This document shows, piece by piece, positions 22,075-32,277 of a stretch of 64,000 nt of DNA. This DNA is from Mesostigma viride. Taxonomy: Eukaryota > Streptophyta > Mesostigmatophyceae > Mesostigmatales > Mesostigmataceae. Location: the NCBI GenBank assembly GCA_009746045.1, contig RPFO01000022.1, positions 1-64,000 on the forward strand, written 5' to 3'. Position 1 is the stretch's first letter; every line of letters starts with the position of its first letter. Under the pieces are notes generated by a model that did not search any database, had not been told where the DNA came from, and saw only the letters and a program-made list of their open reading frames with translations. The translations under genes and the position numbers were made by a program.

Positions 22075-22512
22075 CTGAGGTCCAGGGCGAAGGCCAGCTG
22101 CATCATGTCCATCACTCCCAGATACTTCATGTCGCGCCCTTTTATCAACGGACCCTTGCACCTCCACTGCAGCAGCGACCTTGCTGGAATCGCCCAGCAC
22201 ACATTCACGCACATCATCTCTGGCCTGTCCACCCGAGCCCGACTGTCCTTTTCCAACGGGTTCACGCCTTAGTGGAGCACGCTCTGATGCCGGTGCAACA
22301 CCCAGCGATTCCATTGACCGCGTCGCTGAAGTACCACCAACACTACGTGTCCGCTGATCCACCACGCGTTGAGGAACGTGCCCACAAGGGACCACCGTAG
22401 CATCGTTATGCCCAGCGTCCCGGCTCTTTTCTTGCAGACGAAGCTGTGCGTCCAAAGACAATCGGTAAAATCTTTTCTTAGATTCCACCGAGTATCGCTT
22501 CAGCGCGTTCAA
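22075..22512 (-). CDS. N-terminal exon, module 3 second half
   Basis: A 146-codon exon, phase 0 on both sides, between a GCAG acceptor and a GTTTGT donor. It begins with a basic helix (LNALKRYSVESKKRFYRL) and then turns polar and charged, rich in Gly, Ser, Arg and Asp, and probably disordered. The layout (helix first, then a disordered tail) matches the second-half exons at 23,017 and 18,697. No known domain recognised. Confidence 0.6.
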
Positions 22513-22644
22513 CTGCGCAACAACACCCAAAAGATAATCACACCAAAAAAATGACAAACATTTTTGTCAGGGGAAAATCAACTACAACATACATCCGCCA
22601 TCAAAAACAAAAACACACAACATAAGACAGAACAACAAACTTAC

Positions 22645-22800
22645 AGCAGTGCGCACATCCTCATCCTCGAATTCATCAGAGTTGTCCTCCAACGCCTGCT
22701 CAAGAAATTGTACACGAGCAATGCGCTCCCAAGCATTCGGATGACCAGTCTTTGCAGCGGCAGCATACTCGAAGGGAGACGTGAATCCACTGACATCCAC
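22645..22800 (-). CDS. N-terminal exon, module 3 first half
   Basis: A 52-codon exon with GTGTGCAG acceptor and GTAAGT donor, phase 0 on both sides. It encodes SPFEYAAAAKTGHPNAWERI and an acidic end (DNSDEFEDEDVRTA). It is the clearest partner of the exon at 25,538 in the repeated-module pattern. Function unknown. Confidence 0.6.
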
Positions 22801-23016
22801 CTGCACACAAGTGATCGCAGCAGAAACACACACAAATACGGCATTCACGGTTAAACGCATCAAAAGGACAACCGCTATTAAATTTAAAAAAATCGCAAAT
22901 CAATCAAAACAACACTAGTGAAGACATAGAAAATATTTGCCAGCAGAGTCGAGGGGGTCACGTAATTTCGAAAGATGACAACACCACCTACATGACAGAA
23001 TGTTTTATAAACTCAC

Positions 23017-23835
23017 CACGATCTGGGAAGCACCCGCCGCAGTTGATGACGCACCAACCACAGCCACTGCCTTATCAGCCCGCCTTGTGCTCGCTCCCAC
23101 GACAGGCGTGCTTGCCGTCGAGGAACGAACGCGCTTCAAACTCATGGATGGCACCAACTCCGTAGGCATCAGACCGACAGTATTGCCCACATGCTCCTGC
23201 CATGGCTGCGCACCCACTGCTGTGGCCTGATCACCCACTGCGCCAACCACTTGTGGAAATTCCACTGCAGCCTGGCCAGCCTGCGTATGAGTTGCCGGGT
23301 GCCACACCGTTCCCGCCTGCGCTCCCCCTGGACCAGTACCCAATGACCCCGACCTAAGCTCCACACCCGCTGCTTGTGGCCATACCACACCCGCATGCAC
23401 GTCCGCAACCGGTTGTGCCATCGCTGTTGTTTGCCCCCAGGCCGTGCCGTTGGCCGGTTGCCTCGCTGCATCCACCTGCCCTTGCTGCACGCTCACCGCC
23501 TGTGGCCACACCACAATTCCCTGCCCCGCCTGCCCACCCATTACCATTGGCCCCATTGCAGTGGCCTGCCCCAACACCGCGCCACTTGGCACTTGCCACC
23601 CCGCTGATGCTGGCCCTTCCTGAACAGCCCTTGGCTGTGGCCACACACCCGTCCCCTGCGCACGCATGACTGGTGGCCAGCTCGCTACTACATGCGCCAC
23701 AGGCACACCCATGCTTGGCTGCAACATAGACAAGGGCGCAATCGCTGCGTTCCCAACGCGTCCACCTCCACCACTCCCATCGCCTTCCAAGCACCTACGC
23801 CCCCAATGCTGCAAAAGGTTTGCAATACGTTGAGC
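23017..23835 (-). CDS. N-terminal exon, module 2 second half with W/P/Q/G-rich tract
   Basis: A 273-codon exon with CAG acceptor and GTGAGT donor, phase 0 on both sides. It starts with a helix (AQRIANLLQHWGRR), then becomes low complexity, rich in Gly, Ala, Gln, Val, Trp and Pro. Irregular repeats of about 25-30 residues share a core such as VVWPQA, VWPQPR or VWHPAT. Near its end lies a basic patch (SLKRVRSSTAS) that could act in nuclear import or DNA contact. The tract is probably disordered. No catalytic motif is visible. Confidence 0.6.
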
Positions 23836-23970
23836 CTGCAGATCCAAAAGGGCACAAAAAAGATGCCAACAGATATGCATTACAATATTAACCACCAATT
23901 TTACCATCGCCACAAGGTGTCTGTACATTTGTCATGTTGTAAAGAGCTATCATTGGAATGGTAATCCTCC

Positions 23971-25478
23971 CACCCACGCATGCATGCCAGCCCTCCCATA
24001 AATCCACACGCGCATGCCAGCCCCCCCCACATGCACGCATGCATGCCAGCCACCCCCCTCACCAACGTACGCATGCCAGCCACCCCCCACACACCCACGC
24101 ATGCATGGCAGCCCCCCCACAAACCCACGCATGCATGCCAGCCCCCCCCCACACGCACGCACGCATGCCAGCCCCCCCCACACCCACGTACGCATGCCAG
24201 CCACCCCCAACACCCACGCACGGATGTCAGCCCACCCCACGAACCCAGGCATGCATGCCAGCCACCCCCCTAAACCCACGCACGCATGCCAGCCACCCCC
24301 CACACCCACGCACGCATGGCAGACACCCCACGAACCCACGCACGCATGTCAGCCCCCCCCACATGCACGCATGCATGCCAGCCACCCCCCACACCCACGC
24401 ATGCATGCCAGCCACCCCACGAACCCACGCATGCATGCCAGCCACCCCCACACCCACGCACGCATGCCAGCCCCCCCCACACCCACGCATGCATGCCAGC
24501 CACCCCCACACCCACACACGCATGCCAGCCAGCCCCACACCCACACATGCATGTCAGCCCCCCACCCACCCGCGCATGCATGCCAGCCCCCCCCAAACCC
24601 ACACACGCGTCCCAGCCCCCCCCCACATGTACGCATGCATGGCAGCCCCCCCACAAACCCACTTATGCATGCCAGCCACGCCACGAGCCCACACATGCAA
24701 GCCAGCTCCCCCCCACATGCACGCATGGATGCCAGCCACCCCCTACATGCACGTGCATGCCAGCCACCCCACAAACCCACGCACGCATGCCAGCCAGCCC
24801 CCACACCCACGCACGCATGCCAGCCAGCCCCACACCCACGCACGCATGTCAGCCCCCACACACACCCACGCATGCATGGCAGACCCCCCCAAAACCCACA
24901 CACGCGTGCCAGGCCCCCCCCACATGTACGCGTGCATGGCAGGCCCCCCACAAACCCACTTATGCATGCCAGCCACGCCACGAGCCCACGCATGCATACC
25001 AGCCACCCCCCACATGCACGTGCATGCCAGCCACCCCCACACCCATGCACGCATGCCAGCCCCCCCACAAACCCACGCATGCATGCCAGCCACCCCCACA
25101 TGCACGCATGCATGACAGCCCCCCCCCACATGCACGCATGCATGCCAGCCACACCACGAGCCCACACATGCATGCCAGCGCCCCCCCACATGCACGCATG
25201 GATGACAGCCACCCCCTACATGCACGTGCATGCCAGCCACCACCCACACCCACGCACGCATGCCAGCCACCCCACGAACCCAGGCATGCATGCCAGCCCT
25301 CCCCTAAACCCACACCCACGAATTCATGGCACCCCGCCCCGACCCACATGCATGCATGGCAGCTCCCCTTCACGCCCACGAACGCATGGCAGCCCCCACC
25401 ACCACGAACACATGCCAGCCCCTCCCACACCCACGCACGGATGCCTGCCCCCCCCCACACCCACGCACGCATGCCAGA
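23971..25478 (+). repeat. Minisatellite M4, GCATGC-rich (intronic)
   Basis: More than fifty copies of the M1-type unit. It begins after the same CATTGGAATGGTAATCCTCC border as M1 (23,951-23,970) and ends at 25,478. The very long open frames through it (His-Ala-Cys-Gln-Pro-rich) follow from a unit length near a multiple of three and are not genes. Confidence 0.95.
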
Positions 25479-25537
25479 AACACAACAACCAAAGAACAAT
25501 GTCTGTACAGTTAATCTCCTCACACACATCCACTTAC

Positions 25538-25720
25538 GCTGTCCAAATAGTCTTCTGATGCAAACAGTTGATCTTCAAGCTGATACACCTGGCGCAGTCG
25601 CCGTGCTTCGAGCATGCCCGCAAGAAACCGCGTGCGAGCGAGGCACTGCGCTGGGTCCCCGTTACACGCCGCGGCCGCTACCAGGAACTCGTTGGCAGTG
25701 CCAAATCGTGCAGCCTCCAG
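25538..25720 (-). CDS. N-terminal exon, module 2 first half
   Basis: A 61-codon exon with a TTAG acceptor and a GTAAGT donor, phase 0 on both sides. It contains NEFLVAAAACNGDP and TRFLAGMLEARRL, an amphipathic helical pattern. It resembles the exon at 22,645 (FEYAAAAKTGHP and VQFLEQALED), which points to exon duplication. The next intron (25,537-23,836) contains the longest intronic run of consistently spaced minisatellite (23,971-25,478). Function unknown. Confidence 0.6.
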
Positions 25721-25794
25721 CTAAGCAATCAACAAACACGAGAGCAAACACGAAGCAAATAATGACGTGTTAAAAAAAAATAAAAAATTAACGT

Positions 25795-27472
25795 GTCTTG
25801 GTCCCTGGTGCGCGCTAGCACATACCCACCGTTAGGAGAGGGCCAGGGTACTAAATATGCAATTGACCTTGGATTGACCTAAAACTTGGAGGGAGGCTTC
25901 CCCCACACTAGCCCATCATGTGGGCAAAGTGGGGGCGTGCAGGTCCATCATTTGGTGGGTTGGCAACTGCCAGGGGGTCGCGTGGTCCCTGGTGCGCGCT
26001 AGCACATACCCACCGTTAGGGGAGGGCCAAGGTCCTGAAATATGCAATTGAGCTTGGATTGGCCTAAAACTTGGAGGGAGGCTTCCCCCACACTAGCCCA
26101 TCATGTGGGCAAAGTGGGGGCGTGCAGGTCCATCATTTGAGGGAGTGGATGCTGCCAGGGGGTGACATGGTCCGTCATGCGCACTAGCACGTGCCTCCTG
26201 TTAGGGGTGAGCCATGGTCCTAAAATATGCAAACGGGCTTGGATTGGCCTGAAACTTGGAGGGAGGCTTCCCCCACACTATCCCATCATGTCGGCAAAGT
26301 GGGGTCGTGCAGGTCCATCATTTGAGGGAGTGGATGCTGCCAGGGGGTGACATGGTCCCTCATGCGCGCTAGCACGTGCCTCCTGTTAGGGGTGGGCCAT
26401 GGTCCTAAAATATGCAAACGGGCTTGGATTGGCCTGAAACTTGGAGGGAGGCTTCCCCCACACTAGCCCATCATGTGGGCAAAGTGGGGTCGTGCAGGTC
26501 CATCATTTGAGGGAGTGGGTGCTGCCAGGGGTTGACATGGTCCCTCATGCGCGCTAGCACGTGCCCACCGTGAGGGGTGAGCCATGGTCCTAAAATATGC
26601 AAACGGGCTTGGATTGGCCTGAAACTTGGAGGGAGGCTTCCCCCACACTACCCCATCGTGTGGGCAAAGTGGGGTCGTGCAGGTCCATCATTTGGTGGGT
26701 TGGCAACTGCCAGGGGGTCGCGTGGTGCCTGGTGCGCGCTAGCACATACCCACCGTTAGGGGAGGGCCAGGGTCCTGAAATATGCAATTGAGCTTGGATT
26801 GGCCTGAAACTTGGAGGGAGGCTTCCCCCACACTAGCCCATCATGTGGGCAAAGTGGGGGCGTGCAGGTCCATCATTTGAGGGAGTGGATGCTGCCAGGG
26901 GGTGACATGGTCCGTCATGTGCACTAGCACGTGCCTCCTGTTAGGGGTGAGCCATGGTCCTAAAATATGCAAACGGGCTTGGATTGGCCTGAAACTTGGA
27001 GGGAGGCTTCCCCCACACTATCCCATCATGTCGGCAAAGTGGGGTCGTGCAGGTCCATCATTTGAGGGAGTGGATGCTGCCAGGGGGTGACATGGTCCCT
27101 CATGCGTGCTAGCACGTGCCTCCTGTTAGGGGTGGGCCATGCTCCTAAAATATGCAAACGGGCTTGGATTGGCCTGAAACTTGGAGGGAGGCTTCCCCCA
27201 CACTAGCCCATCATGTGGGCAAAGTGGGGTCGTGCAGGTCCATCATTTGAGGGAGTGGATGCTGCCAGGGGGTGACATGGTCCCTCATGCACGCTAGCAC
27301 GTGCCCACCGTGAGGGGTGAGCCATGGTCCTAAAATATGCAAACGGGCTTGGATTGGCCTGAAACTTGGAGGGAGGCTTCCCCCACACTAGCCCATCATG
27401 TGGGCAAAGTGGGGTCGTGCAGGTCCATCATTTGGTGGGTTGGCAACTGCCAGGGGGTCGCGTGGTGCCTAC
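25795..27472 (+). repeat. Satellite array S4, ~185-bp unit, 9 copies (intronic)
   Basis: A diverged subfamily of the same satellite (ATGCAAACGGGCTTGGATTG, GGCCTGAAACTTGGAGGGAGG) in the same orientation, inside the intron between the exons at 27,548 and 25,720. Variant units with GGTGGGTTGGCAACTGCC recur about 740 bp apart (near 25,955, 26,694, 27,434), a four-unit higher-order repeat. Confidence 0.95.
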
Positions 27473-27547
27473 CCTACACTCCACTCAATTAATAGTACAA
27501 AAATCATAGTGGACATCACCACGAAATCCACAGAGCAAAAGACTCAC

Positions 27548-27616
27548 CAGCTGCACCTCCGCATAAGTCTGCCCACCGCTCGGCATGGGAGGCAGGAACG
27601 ACACGAGATGTAACAT
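27548..27616 (-). CDS. N-terminal exon, module 1 second half
   Basis: A 23-codon exon between CAG acceptor and GTGAGT donor, phase 0 on both sides and in frame with its neighbours. It encodes MLHLVSFLPPMPSGG followed by QTYAEVQL. The intron after it (27,547-25,721) is filled by the fourth satellite array. Function unknown. Confidence 0.5.
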
Positions 27617-27778
27617 CTGCGACCAGAGCAAGAACGGGCCCGGCCCCCCAGCAAAAAATAACCAGCCCAAATAAGTTAACTATTATCTTTCCACAATATA
27701 ACACACGGCAACCATGCCCAGAACATCACGTTTCCAAAAACATATGCTCATAGCAGAGTAACGCCACAAGGAACTCAC

Positions 27779-27946
27779 CGTCAAATAAACGTTGTCGCAG
27801 AAGCCGTCAGGTGGCGACAGCGCCAACCAATTCAGCACATCCCGGACGTAGGCCTGCTGCAACGAGACATCGCCCTGGTAAAGCCGGGCTTGCTCGACGT
27901 AATGATACGATTCTGGCCGCGGGTCCACACTGACAACCGTGCTCGC
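27779..27946 (-). CDS. N-terminal exon, module 1 first half
   Basis: This 56-codon exon has an acceptor at 27,947-27,948 and a GTGAGT donor at 27,778. It is phase 0 at both ends. The peptide includes SYHYVEQARLYQGD and ends DGFCDNVYLT. It is predicted helical and belongs to no family I recognise. Its pattern (aromatic pair, Ala, Gly-Asp, then hydrophobic residues every three to four positions) recurs in the exons at 25,538, 22,645, 21,757 and 21,235, which suggests a repeated module. Confidence 0.55.
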
Positions 27947-28112
27947 CTACACGTATGAGAAGGCACACGAACACAAATTCACACGTCGTATTCCCAACAA
28001 CGTCAACGCCATCCTGCAACCCCTACGCGCTAAGCAATATCCTGACTCGCTCAAGTGGTCAATGCAGAATGCAGAAATAAGGAAGCATCGAAACCTTTCC
28101 GTGGCCACTCAC

Positions 28113-28188
28113 CTGCCCAACAAAGTATATTGATATCAGGTATAACGTCCACCTCCTCATTCTGAAAGCGGCGTTGGCCATCGATTAC
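28113..28188 (-). CDS. Possible most 5' exon
   Basis: Acceptor-like AG before 28,188 and a clean GTGAGT donor after 28,113 bracket a 25-codon open frame (starting VIDGQRRFQNEEVDV). It ends with one extra base, while the next exon at 27,946 starts in phase 0, so the two do not join in frame as drawn. It may use another junction, belong to a missing small exon, or not be an exon. No start codon could be assigned to the gene. Confidence 0.3.
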
Positions 28189-28492
28189 CTACGGCTGATG
28201 ACAATGCTATCACAACAGCACAACTAGTGCGATCTTGTCCCCGAGCTGCAGTAATTCCAATTTCCCGGCGTGAGCAATGTACATGGTTCCCTTACGTCCC
28301 TTAACAATGCCGAGCATTCTGACGATGCCAACTATATTGCATCCATCGCCACGCACTCCCAAAACACCGCGCCCCAAATTCGCTGGTTCACAACACTCCA
28401 AACTGTCAACTATCCTGTCACTGTCACTTTCACTGTCATACTGCCACGTGTCCCGTACAGTCTCAACTCGTTTCGTAGCTCCACTATATAAC
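28189..28492. other. Unassigned stretch between gene 5' end and 733-bp array
   Basis: This 300-bp stretch separates the last recognisable exon from the first A repeat. A short minus-strand open frame (28,401-28,210) with an internal stretch MYIAHAGKLELLQ could hold the start of the gene, but I see no convincing donor. ATATAA at 28,485-28,490 sits right at the edge of the array. No promoter can be claimed. Confidence 0.3.
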
Positions 28493-30745
28493 GGGGGGCC
28501 AGCGGGAGCCCAAAAATTTCGGTTCCGTACGGCCGTTTTTGGGGCTGAGCCCCCTGCTTTTCACAGTTTCTAGCCGTTTTTTGCCACGCTCCCCGTCTGA
28601 ACACGTTCAGTTGTGTCATCCCGCTAAAATTGGCACGAAAATTGCGTGGGAAGTAGGCCGAACCGAAAATTTAACCGACAAACCGTTCAAAATAGGGTTC
28701 GAACTAAATTTTCCGCACACTTCTCGTTCAGTCTGAACAGTCGAAATTTCCCGTTCAGTCTGAACCCTTAGTATTTCTAGTATTTTGTTTGGAGAGAGAT
28801 CCTTCGTGTATAAACTCTTCCTCCCAGCCGTATATGCCCCCGGCATTTCTTGCGCATTTTGCTGAATTCAGCTTCTGTTCAGAATAGGTAAGACTCGATC
28901 TTAGGAGGGTGTGACGGCGTTCAGACTAGCGGTTACGGGCCGTTACTCGCGGCTCCGCAGGATTTCAGGATTTGCCCTCGATCGTGGGGGTGCGATCAGG
29001 CCGTACGGTACGGCGCCCGCGGCGATGTCAGGATGTTCGGGTTTCTCCCTTGCGCAACACGATCGTAGTTAAGTAGTTGACAAGTTGGGGGCCCCTGCGG
29101 GGCCCAGACTTTTTGGCGCCTGAGCGGGCGATTGGCGCGTACACCCGCGGGATGCGTCCTCGGGAACGCCGGCGCCACGCGGGGTGCGCAGTGCGAAGGG
29201 GCAGTGGCCGAGGGCGCCGAGGCGGGGGGGCCAGCGGGAGCCCAAAAATTTCGGTTCCGTACGGCCGTTTTTGGGGCTGAGCCCCCTGCTTTTCACAGTT
29301 TCTAGCCGTTTTTTGCCACGCTCCCCGTCTGAACACGTTCAGTTGTGTCATCCCGCTAAAATTGGCACGAAAATTGCGTGGGAAGTAGGCCGAACCGAAA
29401 ATTTAACCGACAAACCGTTCAAAATAGGGTTCGAACTAAATTTTCCGCACACTTCTCGTTCAGTCTGAACAGTCGAAATTTCCCGTTCAGTCTGAACCCT
29501 TAGTATTTCTAGTATTTTGTTTGGAGAGAGATCCTTCGTGTATAAACTCTTCCTCCCAGCCGTATATGCCCCCCGGCATTTCTTGCGCATTTTGCTGAAT
29601 TCAGCTTCTGTTCAGAATAGGTAAGACTCGATCTTAGGAGGGTGTGACGGCGTTCAGACTAGCGGTTACGGGCCGTTACTCGCGGCTCCGCAGGATTTCA
29701 GGATTTGCCCTCGTTCGTGGGGGTGCGATCAGGCCGTACGGTACGGCGCCCGCGGCGATGTCAGGATGTTCGGGTTTCTCCCTTGCGCAACACGATCGTA
29801 GTTAAGTAGTTGACAAGTTGGGGGCCCCTGCGGGGCCCAGACTTTTTGGCGCCTGAGCGGGCGATTGGCGCGTACACCCGCGGGATGCGTCCTCGGGAAC
29901 GCCGGCGCCACGCGGGGTGCGCAGTGCGAAGGGGCAGTGGCCGAGGGCGCCGAGGCGGGGGGGCCAGCGGGAGCCCAAAAATTTCGGTTCCGTACGGCCG
30001 TTTTTGGGGCTGAGCCCCCTGCTTTTCACAGTTTCTAGCCGTTTTTTGCCACGCTCCCCGTCTGAACACGTTCAGTTGTGTCATCCCGCTAAAATTGGCA
30101 CGAAAATTGCGTGGGAAGTAGGCCGAACCGAAAATTTAACCGACAAACCGTTCAAAATAGGGTTCGAACTAAATTTTCCGCACACTTCTCGTTCAGTCTG
30201 AACAGTCGAAATTTCCCGTTCAGTCTGAACCCTTAGTATTTCTAGTATTTTGTTTGGAGAGAGATCCTTCGTGTATAAACTCTTCCTCCCAGCCGTATAT
30301 GCCCCCCGGCATTTCTTGCGCATTTTGCTGAATTCAGCTTCTGTTCAGAATAGGTAAGACTCGATCTTAGGAGGGTGTGACGGCGTTCAGACTAGCGGTT
30401 ACGGGCCGTTACTCGCGGCTCCGCAGGATTTCAGGATTTGCCCTCGTTCGTGGGGGTGCGATCAGGCCGTACGGTACGGCGCCCGCGGCGATGTCAGGAT
30501 GTTCGGGTTTCTCCCTTGCGCAACACGATCGTAGTTAAGTAGTTGACAAGTTGGGGGCCCCTTCGGGGCCCGGACTTTTTGGCGCCTGAGCGGGCGATTG
30601 GCGCGTACACCCGCGGGGTGCGTCCTCGGGAACGCCGGCGCCACGCGGGGCGCGCAGCGCGAAGGGGCAGTGGCCGAGGGCGCCGAGGCGGGGGGGCCAG
30701 CGGGAGCCATAAAATTTCGGCTTGGTACGGCCCGTCCGCAGGATT
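28493..30745 (+). repeat. Array A1 of the 733-bp unit, 3 copies plus partial
   Basis: Unit starts (GGGGGGCCAGCGGGAGCC) have their CC at 28,499, 29,231, 29,964 and 30,697, spacing 732-733. Each unit has an AT-rich half with CTGAA/TTCAG inverted repeats and a GC-rich half with a perfect GGGCCCC-TGC-GGGGCCC hairpin (29,089-29,105). The last partial unit is a variant (AGCCATAAAATTTCGGC) that breaks off into module B. No gene seen; the recurring ~60-107-codon frames are duplicated with the unit. Confidence 0.95.
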
Positions 30746-32224
30746 ATATTTTAGAATAGGATTATATTTTAGCCCGACCCTGTGGGCAAGCCACCTCCCC
30801 CCAAGCGGAGGAGGCGTTTTGATGAGTAGTGTAGTTAGGCTTTTCTAGATAGAGTTAGGATAGTTCGATCACGCGGCTTCCTCCACCCCATACCGCATCA
30901 TGGAATTTGTGCTACATGACCCCCCCACGGAGGCATGTTATAATTTAATTTAATTTTATATTTTATATTTTAGGAGTATGCATGGATTCGTTCCAAATAT
31001 TCTAGGCATTTTTTATGAGTTATGGCTGGGCGTAGTTCGTGGCATGTTTCCCTACCCTTTTGGGAATGCCCTTCGGGCCAGGCCAGGTCAGAATATGCCG
31101 CCCTGGCCGGCCAAGCCGCTGGGGGCCTGCCAGACCAAAGTCCCTATATGAGTGTGCTTTGGTCCCAGTGTGGACACTAAACTGTTTTAGGTTAGTTTGT
31201 GGACATTACCATGCAAGGTGCAACTGGCTCCTATTGTTAGGCGCGAGTTGGACACGATTTGAGGGCTAAAAGCTAAAATTGTTTGCTGAGACAGCTAGCC
31301 CGCAACACACGTAGCATAGGTGTCACACTTCATGTAGTGTTCAAGTTGGGGCATGATGCAGACAATGTTTGTTCTGGGCAACTCTGATTTATTATAATGA
31401 GTTGTCTTGAGCACTTCATAATGAGATTAGCACAGCTCATTTTAAGACACACCACCGCATCTTTATCAAACAATCCCATCCAATTCCCAACTTCACCATG
31501 GAATGGCCATCAAATGTTAGCATATGCACGATCGCTCATGCCCACTTCAAAATCACCTTAAGAAAGAAAGTTTTGTATTCGCTAACTTCTTTATAACCAC
31601 CACCAGTATGGAGCAACCACAGGCCCTCACTGTGACCACTGTGACCACCGCAAGGGCACGCCATCACATGCAGCCATAAATGTATCTAACGAAGCAAGGC
31701 CAGCTGGTATCCAGGCGGCATGTTGCCACCACACACGTCTCGGTTACGGCGCGGTCACCCCATCTTCATGTCCCTGCAAATATGCACCCCATAACAACGT
31801 GTGACAACCCACAAGACCCCACGGTGCCCTTTTGCGCGATCGCAGGGCATGGCAGGGCATGTGCGTGTGTACCACCCCTACCTGCCTGCCCAACGCCCCA
31901 CTCCCCATGCCCCAAGTCTCATGGCTCGTGCCCCAGGTCCCCTGCCCCGTCCCACCTGCCCACTGTGCCCCTGCTTGTGACTTGCCTCTGACCACATCAC
32001 GTGCAGGTGGCTGAGGGCCTGCCCCATGCCCCAGTCCCCACGACCTGTGACTCATAGCTTCAGAAAGGCTCCCCCTGCCCCTGCCGCCTGGACCCTGCCC
32101 CCCGCCCCTCCCCCTTCCCCCTGTCCCCATGCCCTCCTCCCTGTGGTGCCCCCGCTGGCTGGCTTGCCAATAATCACATCTCGTGCATGTGGCTGCCTCG
32201 CTGGCTGGCTGGCTGGCTGGCTAA

Positions 32225-32277
<53 letters not shown>

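Larger units (their letters stand above)
1..28188 (-). mobile_element. Giant multi-exon Helitron-type transposon gene (partial)
   Basis: The minus strand carries a chain of exons encoding a Helitron Cys-rich N-terminal region, a HUH Rep domain, a PIF1-type helicase and two C-terminal USP-like domains. Rep and helicase joined in one protein is the hallmark of Helitron rolling-circle transposons, which nick and unwind one strand of DNA. Twenty junctions from 27,946 to 3,144 have GT-AG sites and matching phases; ten of the eleven junctions before the Cys-rich region are phase 0. About 3,770 codons are visible, and the 3' end lies outside the window. Neither element terminus (5' TC, 3' hairpin plus CTRR) was identified. 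The single-gene reading is inferred from splicing signals; without transcript data a break between host and transposon exons cannot be excluded, especially around 18.7-16.9 kb and 5.1-3.4 kb. Confidence 0.75.

Noticed and set aside
23958-25773. Open frames of 385-514 codons rich in His, Ala, Cys, Gln and Pro
   Set aside because: They run through minisatellite M4; the unit length and lack of stops in the repeat explain them. The same occurs over M1 and M5 in several frames and both strands.
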